Source: CAYQQU01 sp964419545 (GTDB lineage Bacteria > Bacteroidota > Bacteroidia > Chitinophagales > Saprospiraceae). From it: a stretch of DNA of 21,084 nt. The stretch is taken from NCBI GenBank assembly GCA_964419545.1, contig CAYQQU010000086.1:1-21084 (forward strand), in the 5' to 3' direction. Positions within the stretch are counted from its first letter, which is position 1. Every line of letters begins with the position of its first letter. This document shows positions 6,929 to 15,400 of the stretch, piece by piece. The translations under genes were made by a program, and so were the position numbers. The notes below the pieces were generated by a model. The model made no database searches. It was not told the origin of the DNA and saw only the letters and a list, made by a program, of their open reading frames with translations.

Positions 6929-7966
6929 ATGATGAAATTGCGCATGCTGGTCCTTACGGACCACCATTCCCACAGCGCCGAGAACTCCATCTACGCGCTG
7001 TTGCGGGCGCTTCGCCTGCACCCGGCCTGCGCCGGCATCGACGTAGCCAGCCGAGCCAATCCTTTTAACCGCCCCTTCTTCGAGCGCTGGCGTTCCCGGC
7101 GCCTTTTCGCCAGCCCGGTCGATGCAAGCTTCGGGTATTATCCGGACGGCCGCCGGTTCCAACGGCTGCTGCGGGCGGTGAGCATCGACGATTACGACCT
7201 CGTGCTGCTGCGGCTGCCGCCGCCCCTGCCCGAGGGTTTCCTGCATTTCCTGACGGATCATTTTCCCGAATCGCAGATCATCAACCGCCCGTCGGGTATC
7301 CGGGAAACCAGCAGCAAAAAGTTTTTACTGCAATTTCCCGATCTTTGCCCCGACATGCAGCTCTGCCGCACGGTCGACGAAGTACTGGCCTTCGCCGGGC
7401 GCTTCCCGGCAGTTTTCAAACCGCTGCAAAATTACGGCGGCCGAGGCATCGTCCGCATTGAAAAGGATCAGGTGTGGGAAGGGAACACCGTAAAACCCTT
7501 GTCCGCCTTCCTGAATACGTTGAGCGAAGGGCCATGCGAGCTACTGGGCATGCGCTTCTTGCGAAACCTAAGCCAGGGCGATAAAAGGGTGGTGGTCTGC
7601 AATCGCACGCTGCTGGGCGCTTCCCTGCGCATGCCCGCCCACGGCTCCTGGGTGTGCAACGCCGCCCAGGGAGGAACGCCCTACCGGGCGGATATTACCG
7701 CCGAAGAGCGGCAGATCGCCCGCCGCCTGACCCCGGCCTTGTTCGAACGGGGAATCGTTTTGTTCGGGTTCGACACCCTCGTCGACGATAACGGCCGGCG
7801 CGTATTGTCGGAGATCAATACGGCCAGCATCGGCGGACTGGTGCAGATGGCGCGCCTCAACGGCGAACCGATGGTGGCCCGCATCGCCGGACTAATCTGG
7901 GATTATGCCCAAACCGTGGTAGTGGAACCGAAAATGCGGAACCACCCCAGCGCAGTCAAGGGATAA
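6929..7966 (+). CDS. GshB/RimK-like ATP-grasp ligase
   Basis: 345 residues. The second half follows bacterial glutathione synthetase (GshB) closely: INRPSGIRETSSKKF (118-132) matches the VNPP-x-x-LRDCNEK region, FKPLQNYGGRGIVRI (163-177) is the ATP-binding Lys/Gly-rich loop, GDKRVVVCN (217-225) is the DKR motif, and FDTLVD with LSEINTASIGG (281-286, 293-303) supplies the Asp-Glu-Asn metal ligands. The N-terminal roughly 115 residues are less GshB-like and carry a histidine-rich TDHHSHSAENS opening, so the acceptor is probably not gamma-glutamylcysteine. No GshA-type ligase is in the window. It starts immediately after the upstream ATP-grasp stop (ATGATG, so codon 1 or 2), and the zinc deacylase gene follows after 19 bp. 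Ligation of an amino acid to a product of the upstream enzyme is inference. Confidence 0.85.
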   Translation: MMKLRMLVLTDHHSHSAENSIYALLRALRLHPACAGIDVASRANPFNRPFFERWRSRRLFASPVDASFGYYPDGRRFQRLLRAVSIDDYDLVLLRLPPPLPEGFLHFLTDHFPESQIINRPSGIRETSSKKFLLQFPDLCPDMQLCRTVDEVLAFAGRFPAVFKPLQNYGGRGIVRIEKDQVWEGNTVKPLSAFLNTLSEGPCELLGMRFLRNLSQGDKRVVVCNRTLLGASLRMPAHGSWVCNAAQGGTPYRADITAEERQIARRLTPALFERGIVLFGFDTLVDDNGRRVLSEINTASIGGLVQMARLNGEPMVARIAGLIWDYAQTVVVEPKMRNHPSAVKG

Positions 7967-7985
7967 TCACCACAAATCATAACGC

Positions 7986-8969
7986 ATGGAAGAACATCTG
8001 TTGCTGCACGACGAGCCGATACCCATCATCAACGAGTTGCAACTCGACGCTGTACCGGAAGGGGAGATCAAGCGCTACTGGCTTCACCTGGTCACCGACG
8101 GTATGGGCACCCCCATATTCGTGCCCCTCATCGTTGCCCGCGGCCGCCGGCCAGGCCCGGTGCTGGGCCTCACCGCGGTGGTGCACGGCAACGAGCTCAA
8201 CGGCATCCCCGTTATTCAGCGGCTGTTCAAAGAACTGGATCTCGCGAACCTGCGCGGCGCCATTGTAGGCGTTCCGGTGGTGAACGTCCCTTCCCTGCTG
8301 CGCAACAAAAGGCTTTTCGTCGACGGGGCCGACCTGAACCACATCATGCCCGGGCGCGCCGACGGCAACGTCAGCGAAGTGTACGCCTACCGCATCGTCA
8401 ATCGCGTCGTTCGCGAGTTTGATTATCTGGTCGACTTGCATACCGCCAGCTTCGGCCGCGTCAACTCCTATTACATCCGTGCCGATATGGACGATCCGGT
8501 GACCCGCAAAATGGCGCTCCTGCAAAACGCCCAGATCATCGTCCACAACCCGCCCAGCGACGGCACCCTGCGCGGGGCGGCCGACGCGCTCGGCATCCAC
8601 GCCATCACCCTCGAAGTGGGCAACCCCAATACTTTCCAGCGCGGCGTAATCCGCTCGGGCCTGACCGGCATCCACAACCTGCTGAGCTATCTGAACATGA
8701 ACGACGACACCATCGAGCAACCCGAGGTTCCGCTTACCGTTTGCAGCGACTCTTACTGGATGTATACCGATACCGGCGGCATCCTTTCGGTGAAGCCCGC
8801 CGTCAACGAGAAGGTGGGGCCCGGCCAGACGGTAGCGACCCTGCACAACATCTTCGGCAGCCTCATCAAGGAATACCGGGCGCCGGAAGCCGGCATCGTC
8901 ATCGGCAAGAGCGTCAATCCCGTCAACCAGACCGGCGGCCGTATCCTGCACCTCGGCATTTTAGCCTGA
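7986..8969 (+). CDS. Succinylglutamate desuccinylase/aspartoacylase-family zinc amidohydrolase
   Basis: 327 residues of the AstE/AspA (M14-like) family, in which a zinc ion drives hydrolysis of an N-acyl amino acid or similar amide. The zinc ligands are visible as H67 and E70 in VVHGNELNG and H152 in VDLHTASFG; E210 in TLEVGNP is the likely catalytic glutamate. The usual substrate-binding DLNR motif reads DLNHIMPG (116-123) here, with His in place of Arg, so the acyl group recognised may differ from that of AstE or aspartoacylase. The C-terminal 75 residues form a lipoyl-like beta barrel (GGILSVKPAVNEKVGPGQ...APEAGIVIG), common in this family. It sits 19 bp after the GshB-like ligase and should be co-transcribed with it. 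Cleaving or trimming what the two ligases make is inference. Confidence 0.9.
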   Translation: MEEHLLLHDEPIPIINELQLDAVPEGEIKRYWLHLVTDGMGTPIFVPLIVARGRRPGPVLGLTAVVHGNELNGIPVIQRLFKELDLANLRGAIVGVPVVNVPSLLRNKRLFVDGADLNHIMPGRADGNVSEVYAYRIVNRVVREFDYLVDLHTASFGRVNSYYIRADMDDPVTRKMALLQNAQIIVHNPPSDGTLRGAADALGIHAITLEVGNPNTFQRGVIRSGLTGIHNLLSYLNMNDDTIEQPEVPLTVCSDSYWMYTDTGGILSVKPAVNEKVGPGQTVATLHNIFGSLIKEYRAPEAGIVIGKSVNPVNQTGGRILHLGILA

Positions 8970-8976
8970 TCCCAGA

Positions 8977-9008
8977 TTTGGACGCTCCTGATTTTGGCCG
9001 TAAATTGG
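8977..9008 (+). promoter_or_regulatory. Possible Bacteroidota-type promoter for the UspA gene
   Basis: TTTG (8977-8980), a 20-bp spacer and TAAATTGG (9001-9008) match the TTTG/TAnnTTTG promoter pattern at all but one defined base. Transcription would begin within a few bases of the ATG at 9014, giving an almost leaderless mRNA. The match could be chance. Confidence 0.35.
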
Positions 9009-9013
9009 TTGTA

Positions 9014-9859
9014 ATGAAAAATATTCTTTTCCTCACGGCCTACGCCGGGCACGCGCCTTTTGTCTTTCGCTACGCCCTCACCCTGGCCCGCCATTTCGGG
9101 GCCGGCGTCACGCTATTGCATGTATACGAGGGGGTTTCGCCCGAACTGGTTACCACCGGCGCTATGCTGGACGCCGGCGCCGGCAACCTGCGCCGCTTCT
9201 CCCAGATGCTGCGCGAACAGGAAACGGAAAAGCTGAAAACCTTTGCCCGGCAACATACGCCGCCCGACCTCCACGGCGTCCCGCTGCATTACGAAGTACG
9301 CACCGGCAGCCCGGGCGAAGAAGTGCTGGCCCTGCAAAAAGCATACGCTTCCGGACTGGTGGTCATGGGCGCCAAGATCCGCAATACGATCGGGGAAGCC
9401 CTCTTCGGGAGCATGGCCCGCTTTATGATCGACCGCGCCCCCTGCCCCGTCCTCCTGGTGCCCCCGATGGCCCAGTACGTCGGCATCACGAAAATAGTCT
9501 ACGCCTCCAATTTCAGCTACCGCGACGAGAGCGTGATCCGGCATCTGCTGGACTGGAGCGAAGCCTTCGCCGCCGAACTACACGTCGTACACGTGGTGAC
9601 GGCGGAAAAAGAACGCCGCGACGCTCAGGCAAGCCTGGACAACCTGGCCCGCAACTTCCAAGCGTCGGAACGCCTGCACTTCGAACTGGTAGCCGGCAAC
9701 ATCGCCCCCCGCCTCGACGAATACGGCGATCGCATCGGCGCCGACCTCATCGCCGCCACGACGCAAAAACGCGACTTCTGGGATCAGCTGCTCGGTCGCA
9801 GCGTCACGCGCGGCATCGCCAAAGAAGTGGAAATTCCCATCCTGGTTTTCAAGGAATAA
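9014..9859 (+). CDS. Tandem universal stress protein (UspA family)
   Basis: 281 residues forming two UspA-type alpha/beta domains (about 1-150 and 156-281). The first opens MKNILFLTAYAGHAPFVFRYA and contains VVMGAKIRNTIGEALFGSMA (117-136), close to the G-2x-G-9x-G-S/T ATP-binding loop but with Lys-Ile-Arg in place of the second glycine. The second has TTQKRDFWDQLLGRSV with the loop further eroded, so it probably binds nucleotide poorly or not at all. Such tandem proteins are usually cytoplasmic stress or regulatory factors. The start is the ATG at 9014; the frame stays open further upstream, but that part overlaps the deacylase gene and has no Usp similarity. It follows the ATP-grasp/deacylase cassette by 44 bp and may be read with it or from its own promoter. 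Confidence 0.92.
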   Translation: MKNILFLTAYAGHAPFVFRYALTLARHFGAGVTLLHVYEGVSPELVTTGAMLDAGAGNLRRFSQMLREQETEKLKTFARQHTPPDLHGVPLHYEVRTGSPGEEVLALQKAYASGLVVMGAKIRNTIGEALFGSMARFMIDRAPCPVLLVPPMAQYVGITKIVYASNFSYRDESVIRHLLDWSEAFAAELHVVHVVTAEKERRDAQASLDNLARNFQASERLHFELVAGNIAPRLDEYGDRIGADLIAATTQKRDFWDQLLGRSVTRGIAKEVEIPILVFKE

Positions 9860-9892
9860 GCGCCTGTTCGGCTCCCGGGAACGACATCCTTT

Positions 9893-9923
9893 TTTGAAAA
9901 TCCGCGCATTTGCCTTATCTTTT
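9893..9923 (+). promoter_or_regulatory. Bacteroidota-type promoter upstream of the first LamG gene
   Basis: TTTG (9893-9896), a 19-bp spacer and TATCTTTT (9916-9923) match TTTG-N19/20-TAnnTTTG with one mismatch at the last base. A start near 9928 would leave a leader of about 20 nt before the ATG at 9947. The 87-bp gap after the UspA gene supports a new transcription unit here. Confidence 0.45.
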
Positions 9924-9946
9924 TCCGGTCATCAACGCTGTTCGCC

Positions 9947-10807
9947 ATGAAAGTCTTTCGTCATCTCCTTCCCGTCAGCCTGCTGACGATGATCAGCTTT
10001 ACCTTTCGCCCCGGTTTCTCTCCTACCGAGGGGTTGGTGGCCTATTATTCGTTCAACGAATGCGACGCCCGCGACGATAGCGGCAATGGGTCGCACGGCC
10101 GCCTTTTCGGCGACGTGGGCTGCTGGTGCGGCGTTGAAGACGACGGCCTGCTCTTCGACGGCGTGGATGACTTTGTGGAATTCCACGGACAGGTCAACCG
10201 CTACTTCAACACCACCGATTTTACCATCAGCTTCTACCTCAAACCGGAACAGTACCTGCTTTTCCGCCAGAGCCTGCTCGGCAAACGACCGGATTGCACG
10301 GAGGAAAATATGCTCGACCTGTTGCTCGACCTGGGGCAGGGCGAAATCGCCACCCATGTGGTGGAAAGCGAAAGCAAGAGGTTCTCCGGCCTGTCTCCTA
10401 CCATCGGCGAAGCCGGATGGATGCACTTTACGCTGGTGCGCGAAGGCATCCGCGCCTTCACTTACGTCAACGGTCAGTTGCGACAGGAGAGCTTCCGCTG
10501 CAGCGGCGTCGATATCGACAACGAGGCGGTGCTCTCCTTCGCCAACAGCCCCTGCCTGGCGGAAGGCGCCCGCCGCTTCAAAGGCGTCGTCGACGAACTG
10601 CGCATCTACGACCGCGCCCTGAACCAGGAGGAGGTGAAAGCGCTGTACCAATTATACCCCATCGAGAACGTCCTGCAGGATTGTGTCACCCAACTTCGGA
10701 AAAAACCGGCCTCGCCTGTGCACCGGTATTTTGAAAGCGGTTACCTTTACGGTATCCTCCCGGCCTTTTCGGATTCGGAAAAAAACCGCCGGGCATTACT
10801 GACCTGA
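9947..10807 (+). CDS. Secreted LamG/concanavalin-like protein lacking a sorting domain
   Basis: 286 residues. A signal peptide spans about 1-22 (MKVFRHLLPVSLLTMISFTF), followed by a LamG/concanavalin-A-like jelly roll at about 28-235: it opens GLVAYYSFNECDARDDSGNG, has LLFDGVDDFVEF in the middle and closes VVDELRIYDRALNQEEVKAL. Such domains bind glycans or proteins on cell surfaces. It is clearly paralogous to the LamG domain of the gene at 11187, sharing GLVAYY, the LDGVDD/FDGVDD motif, FNT-x-DFT-x-SFY and a hinge with YDRAL/YNRAL. It lacks the roughly 180-residue tail with the type IX sorting domain found in that paralogue. Instead it ends in about 50 residues resembling nothing I know, a possible read-through into former intergenic DNA. 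It may be a truncated or periplasmic derivative. Confidence 0.85.
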   Translation: MKVFRHLLPVSLLTMISFTFRPGFSPTEGLVAYYSFNECDARDDSGNGSHGRLFGDVGCWCGVEDDGLLFDGVDDFVEFHGQVNRYFNTTDFTISFYLKPEQYLLFRQSLLGKRPDCTEENMLDLLLDLGQGEIATHVVESESKRFSGLSPTIGEAGWMHFTLVREGIRAFTYVNGQLRQESFRCSGVDIDNEAVLSFANSPCLAEGARRFKGVVDELRIYDRALNQEEVKALYQLYPIENVLQDCVTQLRKKPASPVHRYFESGYLYGILPAFSDSEKNRRALLT

Positions 10808-10819
10808 AATGCTTACCCA

Positions 10820-11131
10820 ATGTTTGGAGACCTGCTAGGCAATATGGAAGAAAAACAGCGCGCCGTAAAGGAAGCGCTGGCGCAGATTGAAATTACGGAA
10901 ACCGCCGGCGACGGCGCCGTGACCGTCACGGTAAACGCCAACCGCGAAGTGCTCAACATCGCACTGGACCGCGAGGCCCTCGACTGGGACGATGTCGAAC
11001 AGGTGGAAGACCTGCTGGTCGTCGCCGTCAATGGCGCCCTGAGCAAGGCCGCCGAACGCGAGGCCGCCGAAACGCAACGCCTGCTGAAAGATATGCTCCC
11101 GCCGGGCCTGGACTGGCTCTTCGGACAATAA
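10820..11131 (+). CDS. ybaB: YbaB/EbfC-family nucleoid-associated protein
   Basis: 103 residues, the normal family length. It opens MFGDLLGNMEEKQRAVKEALAQ (N-terminal helix), then the beta-sheet with ITETAGDGAVTVTVNANREV, then VEDLLVVAVNGALSKAAE and the closing LPPGLDWLF, all in the order seen in YbaB/EbfC. Family members are small DNA-binding dimers of the nucleoid; in many bacteria the gene lies beside dnaX and recR, but neither is near here. It starts 13 bp after the first LamG gene and is on the same strand, so it may be transcribed with it. The position between two LamG paralogues is odd. The acidic central loop (LDREALDWDDVEQVED) is more negative than I would expect for a DNA binder. 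Confidence 0.9.
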   Translation: MFGDLLGNMEEKQRAVKEALAQIEITETAGDGAVTVTVNANREVLNIALDREALDWDDVEQVEDLLVVAVNGALSKAAEREAAETQRLLKDMLPPGLDWLFGQ

Positions 11132-11186
11132 CCGGTCCTCAAAATAATGCGCCTCCCCGTGCGTTAATCGTACGAACGTTTTCTAA

Positions 11187-12437
11187 ATGCAACGGTTTTC
11201 CATGAAATACTTTCTGCCTGTTTTGCTGATGGGCCTGGGCCTGTCACTCACCGCCCAGCCCACCAACGTCGGACTCGTCGCTTATTACGGAATGGACGGC
11301 AACGTCAACGACCTGACCGGTAATACCGGAAACGCCGGTACGACGGTCGGCGATCCCGTTTTCGAATGCGGCGTCGACGGTGAGGCGCTACAACTCGACG
11401 GAGTGGACGATCAGGTGATCTTCCAGGGCTCCGACATCAACAGCGAATTCAACACCGAAGATTTTACCCTGAGTTTTTACTTCAAACAGGTCTCCTCCGG
11501 CGGCACGCAATACCTGATCTCCAAACGGCCGGACACTTCGTCCTGCCCCGAAATGAACGTCTTCTACGTACGCTACATCACGGTGAGCCGCAGCGTCAAC
11601 TGCGTGCTCCTCGAAGAAGGCGCCAAAGGCGTTTCCCTGGTGGCGCAGGTACCCGAGAATACCTGCTGGAATCACGTGGTGGTCATCAGACGCGCCGAAC
11701 GGGTCCAGATGTTCGTCAACGGCGTGCCCACCGTCCCCCAGCTGACCAGCAGCCGTATCGACTTGTCTAATGACGGCCGGCTCCTGCTCGGCACCAGCAA
11801 CTGCCTGCGCGCTAACGAGCTGCCTTTCGACGGCCTGATCGACGAAATGCGCCTTTACAACCGCGCCCTCGACGACAGAGAGGTGCTCGACCTCTTTTTC
11901 CGGCCCGACCAGATCCTCACCCCCGATACCTTGCTGTTCCTCGGCAATTCGGTCGACATCCGGATCAACGCCGGCTGTGCTACCGACTTCAGCTGGGAGC
12001 CTTCCGCTAATGTTTTTAACGCGGACGAAGGCGAGCCGACCATCACGCCCATCGAGGCCGGCCGCGAAGTGTACTACCTGAATATGGCTGACGATATTTC
12101 TCCCTGCGTGGCCTTCGATTCCATCCAGATAACTGTAGTCGATCCCAACGACCTGGACTGCGACGAGGTATTCCTGCCCGATGTGTTCACGCCCAACGGC
12201 GACGGCATCAACGATACTTACGGCATCAGCAATCCTTTCGCGCTCCAGGATTTTATCTCCTTCGAAATCTTCGACCGCTGGGGCGGCCGCGTCTTCTCGG
12301 CCGAAACACCCTTCGATCAGTGGGACGGCCGCGCCGACAACCAGCGGGTCAACCCGGGCGTCATGCTCTACCGCGTCCGCTACCGCTGCGACGGCGAAGA
12401 AAAGCTGGTGTCGGGAAGTGTGACGATTATGCGGTGA
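11187..12437 (+). CDS. Secreted LamG-domain protein with CHU_C type IX sorting domain
   Basis: 416 residues. A signal peptide (about 1-24, cleavage near SLTAQ) precedes a LamG/concanavalin-like domain at about 26-235 (GLVAYYGMDGNVND ... LIDEMRLYNRALDDREV). A connecting beta domain (about 240-320) leads to the CHU_C domain (about 328-416): FLPDVFTPNGDGINDTYG, FEIFDRWGGRVF, DQWDGR and a final VSGSVTIMR. CHU_C-type C-termini direct proteins through the type IX secretion system to the Bacteroidota surface, so this is an exported adhesin or glycan binder. Codon 6 (11202) is an alternative start. It ends 5 bp from the stop of the convergent SprB-repeat gene, which also ends in a CHU_C domain, leaving no room for a terminator outside the coding regions. 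Confidence 0.93.
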   Translation: MQRFSMKYFLPVLLMGLGLSLTAQPTNVGLVAYYGMDGNVNDLTGNTGNAGTTVGDPVFECGVDGEALQLDGVDDQVIFQGSDINSEFNTEDFTLSFYFKQVSSGGTQYLISKRPDTSSCPEMNVFYVRYITVSRSVNCVLLEEGAKGVSLVAQVPENTCWNHVVVIRRAERVQMFVNGVPTVPQLTSSRIDLSNDGRLLLGTSNCLRANELPFDGLIDEMRLYNRALDDREVLDLFFRPDQILTPDTLLFLGNSVDIRINAGCATDFSWEPSANVFNADEGEPTITPIEAGREVYYLNMADDISPCVAFDSIQITVVDPNDLDCDEVFLPDVFTPNGDGINDTYGISNPFALQDFISFEIFDRWGGRVFSAETPFDQWDGRADNQRVNPGVMLYRVRYRCDGEEKLVSGSVTIMR

Positions 12438-12442
12438 TCACC

Positions 12443-15400
12443 TCATCGCAACAAGGTCACATCCCCTCGGTACGTCAGCACCACCCCGTCCAGAAACTGC
12501 ACGGTAATGGTGTATACGTAAACGCCCGTGGGCGCCGTATCGCCGTTCCATTCGCCGTCCCAGAGGGGCGTGCCGCCTTCGCAGACGGGCAGCAGGTCCG
12601 TGGCTTCGAAGAGCAATTCGCCCCACCGGTCAAAAATGCGCACTTCCGTAAGGGCTTCCACCCCTAAGCAGGCAAATACATTGAAAGTCTCATTGACGCC
12701 GTCGCCGTTGGGCGAAAAGACATTCGGGATGTAAATGTTCCGGTTGCGGTCGAGCTCTACGAAAACCGTACCTTCCCCCGAGCAGCCGTTGGCGTCGAAA
12801 GCGGTCAGCGTGTACTCCTGGTCGCGCTGCGGAATGACGACCGGGCGCTGCACGTTCGGGGAGGAAAGGAAAGCCGCAGGGCTCCAGACGAATGAATCAA
12901 CTGCCGTCGCGGGCTGAATGATCGGCTCGAGGATAGTCGTCGTATCGCCCAACTCTACCACCACCACACTGGGATTGAAGGATACGGTGATCGGATCGGG
13001 TTCGGTCACATCGATCGGTATTTCGAGGCTGCAACCCAGGGTATCGAACACCACTACTGTATGGGGTCCGGCAAAGACCGGGGCCAGGAAATCGGGCGGG
13101 AACGGCCCGTTGCCGTCGACGGTGTACGAATAATCGGAATAATCCTGGGCGTTACCGCCGGTGATGGTGTCGATGGACACCAGGGTGCTCTCGCCCGAGC
13201 AAAGCGGATCGGGCGGCGTCGGCACTACCGCATCGATCGGCGGCGGGGCCTGGATGGTATAGCTGGTCGAATCCTGGCAGGCGTTAAGGTCGGTTACCGT
13301 GATGCCGTAAGCGCCGGGCAAGAGGTTTTCGGCCATATCCGAAGTGGAGGGCGCCACGTTATCGCTCCAGGTGAAGCTGTACGGCGCCGTGCCGCCGTTG
13401 GCCACTACCGAAATGAGGCCGTCGCTGTCTTCCGAGCAAGTAACGGAGGCCGTGCTGTTGTCTTCGTCGATCGTCAAGGTCAGGGGATCGGGCTCCAGGA
13501 TGGGCGGCGCCGTCTGGGAAAAGACGCAACCGTTATCGTCGGTGATCTGCGCGGTGTAGGTGCCGGGGCTCAGGCCGGTGACGGTTGCCCCCGTCTGTCC
13601 GAGCGCCGGCCAGTCAATGGTATACGGCGGTGTTGCGCCGCTGATCATCAGCTCGATTTCGCCGTCGGCGGCGCCGTTGCAGCTCACGTCCGTCTTCATC
13701 GGGTTGACCTGGAAGGGCGGCGGGCTGGGAATATTTATGGTTACGGTATCGCCGCATACGCCGTCGGAGACGACCAGGCGCTGCTCGCCGCGGCACAGAC
13801 TGGTTGCGGTTGAGGAAGCGACGTCGAAGTCCGTCTCGCCGGAATCCAGCCACAGGAAGTTGAAGGTTCCGGTAGTGAGGTCGCTATAGCCCGCTTCGGC
13901 AGTGGCGGAGCCGTCACAGATGCTTTCCCCGAAGCAGCTCGTCGAGTCGATCATCGTAAAATCGACGGTAATGGCGGGCGGATCGGGCAGGGAGATCTCC
14001 AATTCGAGCGGCTCGCAGTTATTGTCATCCACCACGGTCACGCTGTACTCCCCTGCGGCGAGGCCGGCGATCGGGTTGAGAGTGGTGGTGTCGCCGGGGT
14101 TGGTCGACCAGATAAACCGGTAGGGCGTAGTGCCGCCTTCGGCGAACACGGTGATCTGCCCGTTGTCCTCGCCCGGGCATTCCGGCGAGCGCAGCACCAG
14201 CGTATCCAGGCTGAGCGGCGCCGGAGCGTTGACGAAGGCCGAGTCGACCGCGGCGCAGGCGTCATCGGCGGTGACCGTAACGTAGTATACGCCCGGCGAG
14301 AGGTTCGTCGCCGTCTCTCCGGTTTGGCCGTTGCTCCAGACGATGGAAGCGATGGGCGCTCCGGTCGGCTGCGTCACGACGGTAAGGGTGCCGTCCGTAT
14401 CTTCGGCGCAGGCGACGCTGGTATTTTGCAGTTGTACGATATTGGGCGGCGTAGGGGCCAGTATTTCCACATCGAGGGTAGTGGTGCAGTCATTGGCGTC
14501 GGTTACTTCCAGTTGGTAATCGCCCTGGCTGAGGCCGGTGGCGATGGAGTCCATACTGATCTCCGCACCGCTCGTATCGGTCCATACGAAGCTGTAGGGC
14601 AGGGTGCCGCCGGTCACTTCCGGGGTGGCGATGCCGTCCATGCCCACCGTACAGGTTTCGTTGACGCGTTGGAGCAAAGTGGCGGTGAGCGGTTCCGGCT
14701 CGCTGACGATGATGGTGTCGATCACCAGGCAGCCGGCCGGATCACTGTCGGTCATGGTCACGATATAGGCGCCGGCCGCGAGGTCGGAAACGGTGCTGGA
14801 AGTATTGGTATTGACCGGCGTACCCACCGGTCCTTCCCAAACGAAGGTGTAAGGCGTACTGGGCAGGGCGCCGAAGGTAGTGCCGTTGGCCACGATGGCG
14901 CCGGAGCCGTCGCCGTTGCAAGCAAGGTCGGTGACCACCGGGTTGATGTCGAGGAGTTTATCGGCGTTGACGGTAAAACATTCCTCTGCCGTGCAGTTAT
15001 TGTCGTCGGTCACCGTAACGCAGTACTCTCCGGGATTGAGGTTGTCGAGCTCCGAAACGCTGGCGTTCACGGTAGTCGTTCCCCAGTCGATATTGTAGTT
15101 ACCGCTGGCCGAGACCCCGCCCCCGACGCTGATGCGTATGGCGCCGTCGTTGGAGCCGTCGCAGGTAGCATCGGTTACCGGTTCGGTGAGCAGGATCTGA
15201 ATGGGGGGCGGCTGGTTGAGGTTGCCGGCGTCGGTCGCCTCACAACCGTTGGCGTTGGTGACGGTTACCGCGTAATTCCCTCCGGGCACGCCGGTGAGCT
15301 CGGACGTATTGACGCCGGGGATGCTCCAGGTAAAATCGAATTCCGTTTCCGGGTCGGGCACCAAAACGCCGCCCACCAGTACTTCGGCGCGCACCGAGCC

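Noticed and set aside
7986..8969. Reading the ATP-grasp/deacylase cassette as glutathione synthesis or arginine succinyltransferase catabolism
   Set aside because: No GshA-type ligase and no other ast genes are present. The GshB-like protein has a different N-terminal half and the deacylase has a changed substrate motif.
10650..10807. Frameshifted CHU_C domain hidden after the first LamG gene
   Set aside because: None of the plus-strand frames between 10650 and the ybaB start shows FSPNGDG or FDRWG motifs, and the space is too short for the domain.
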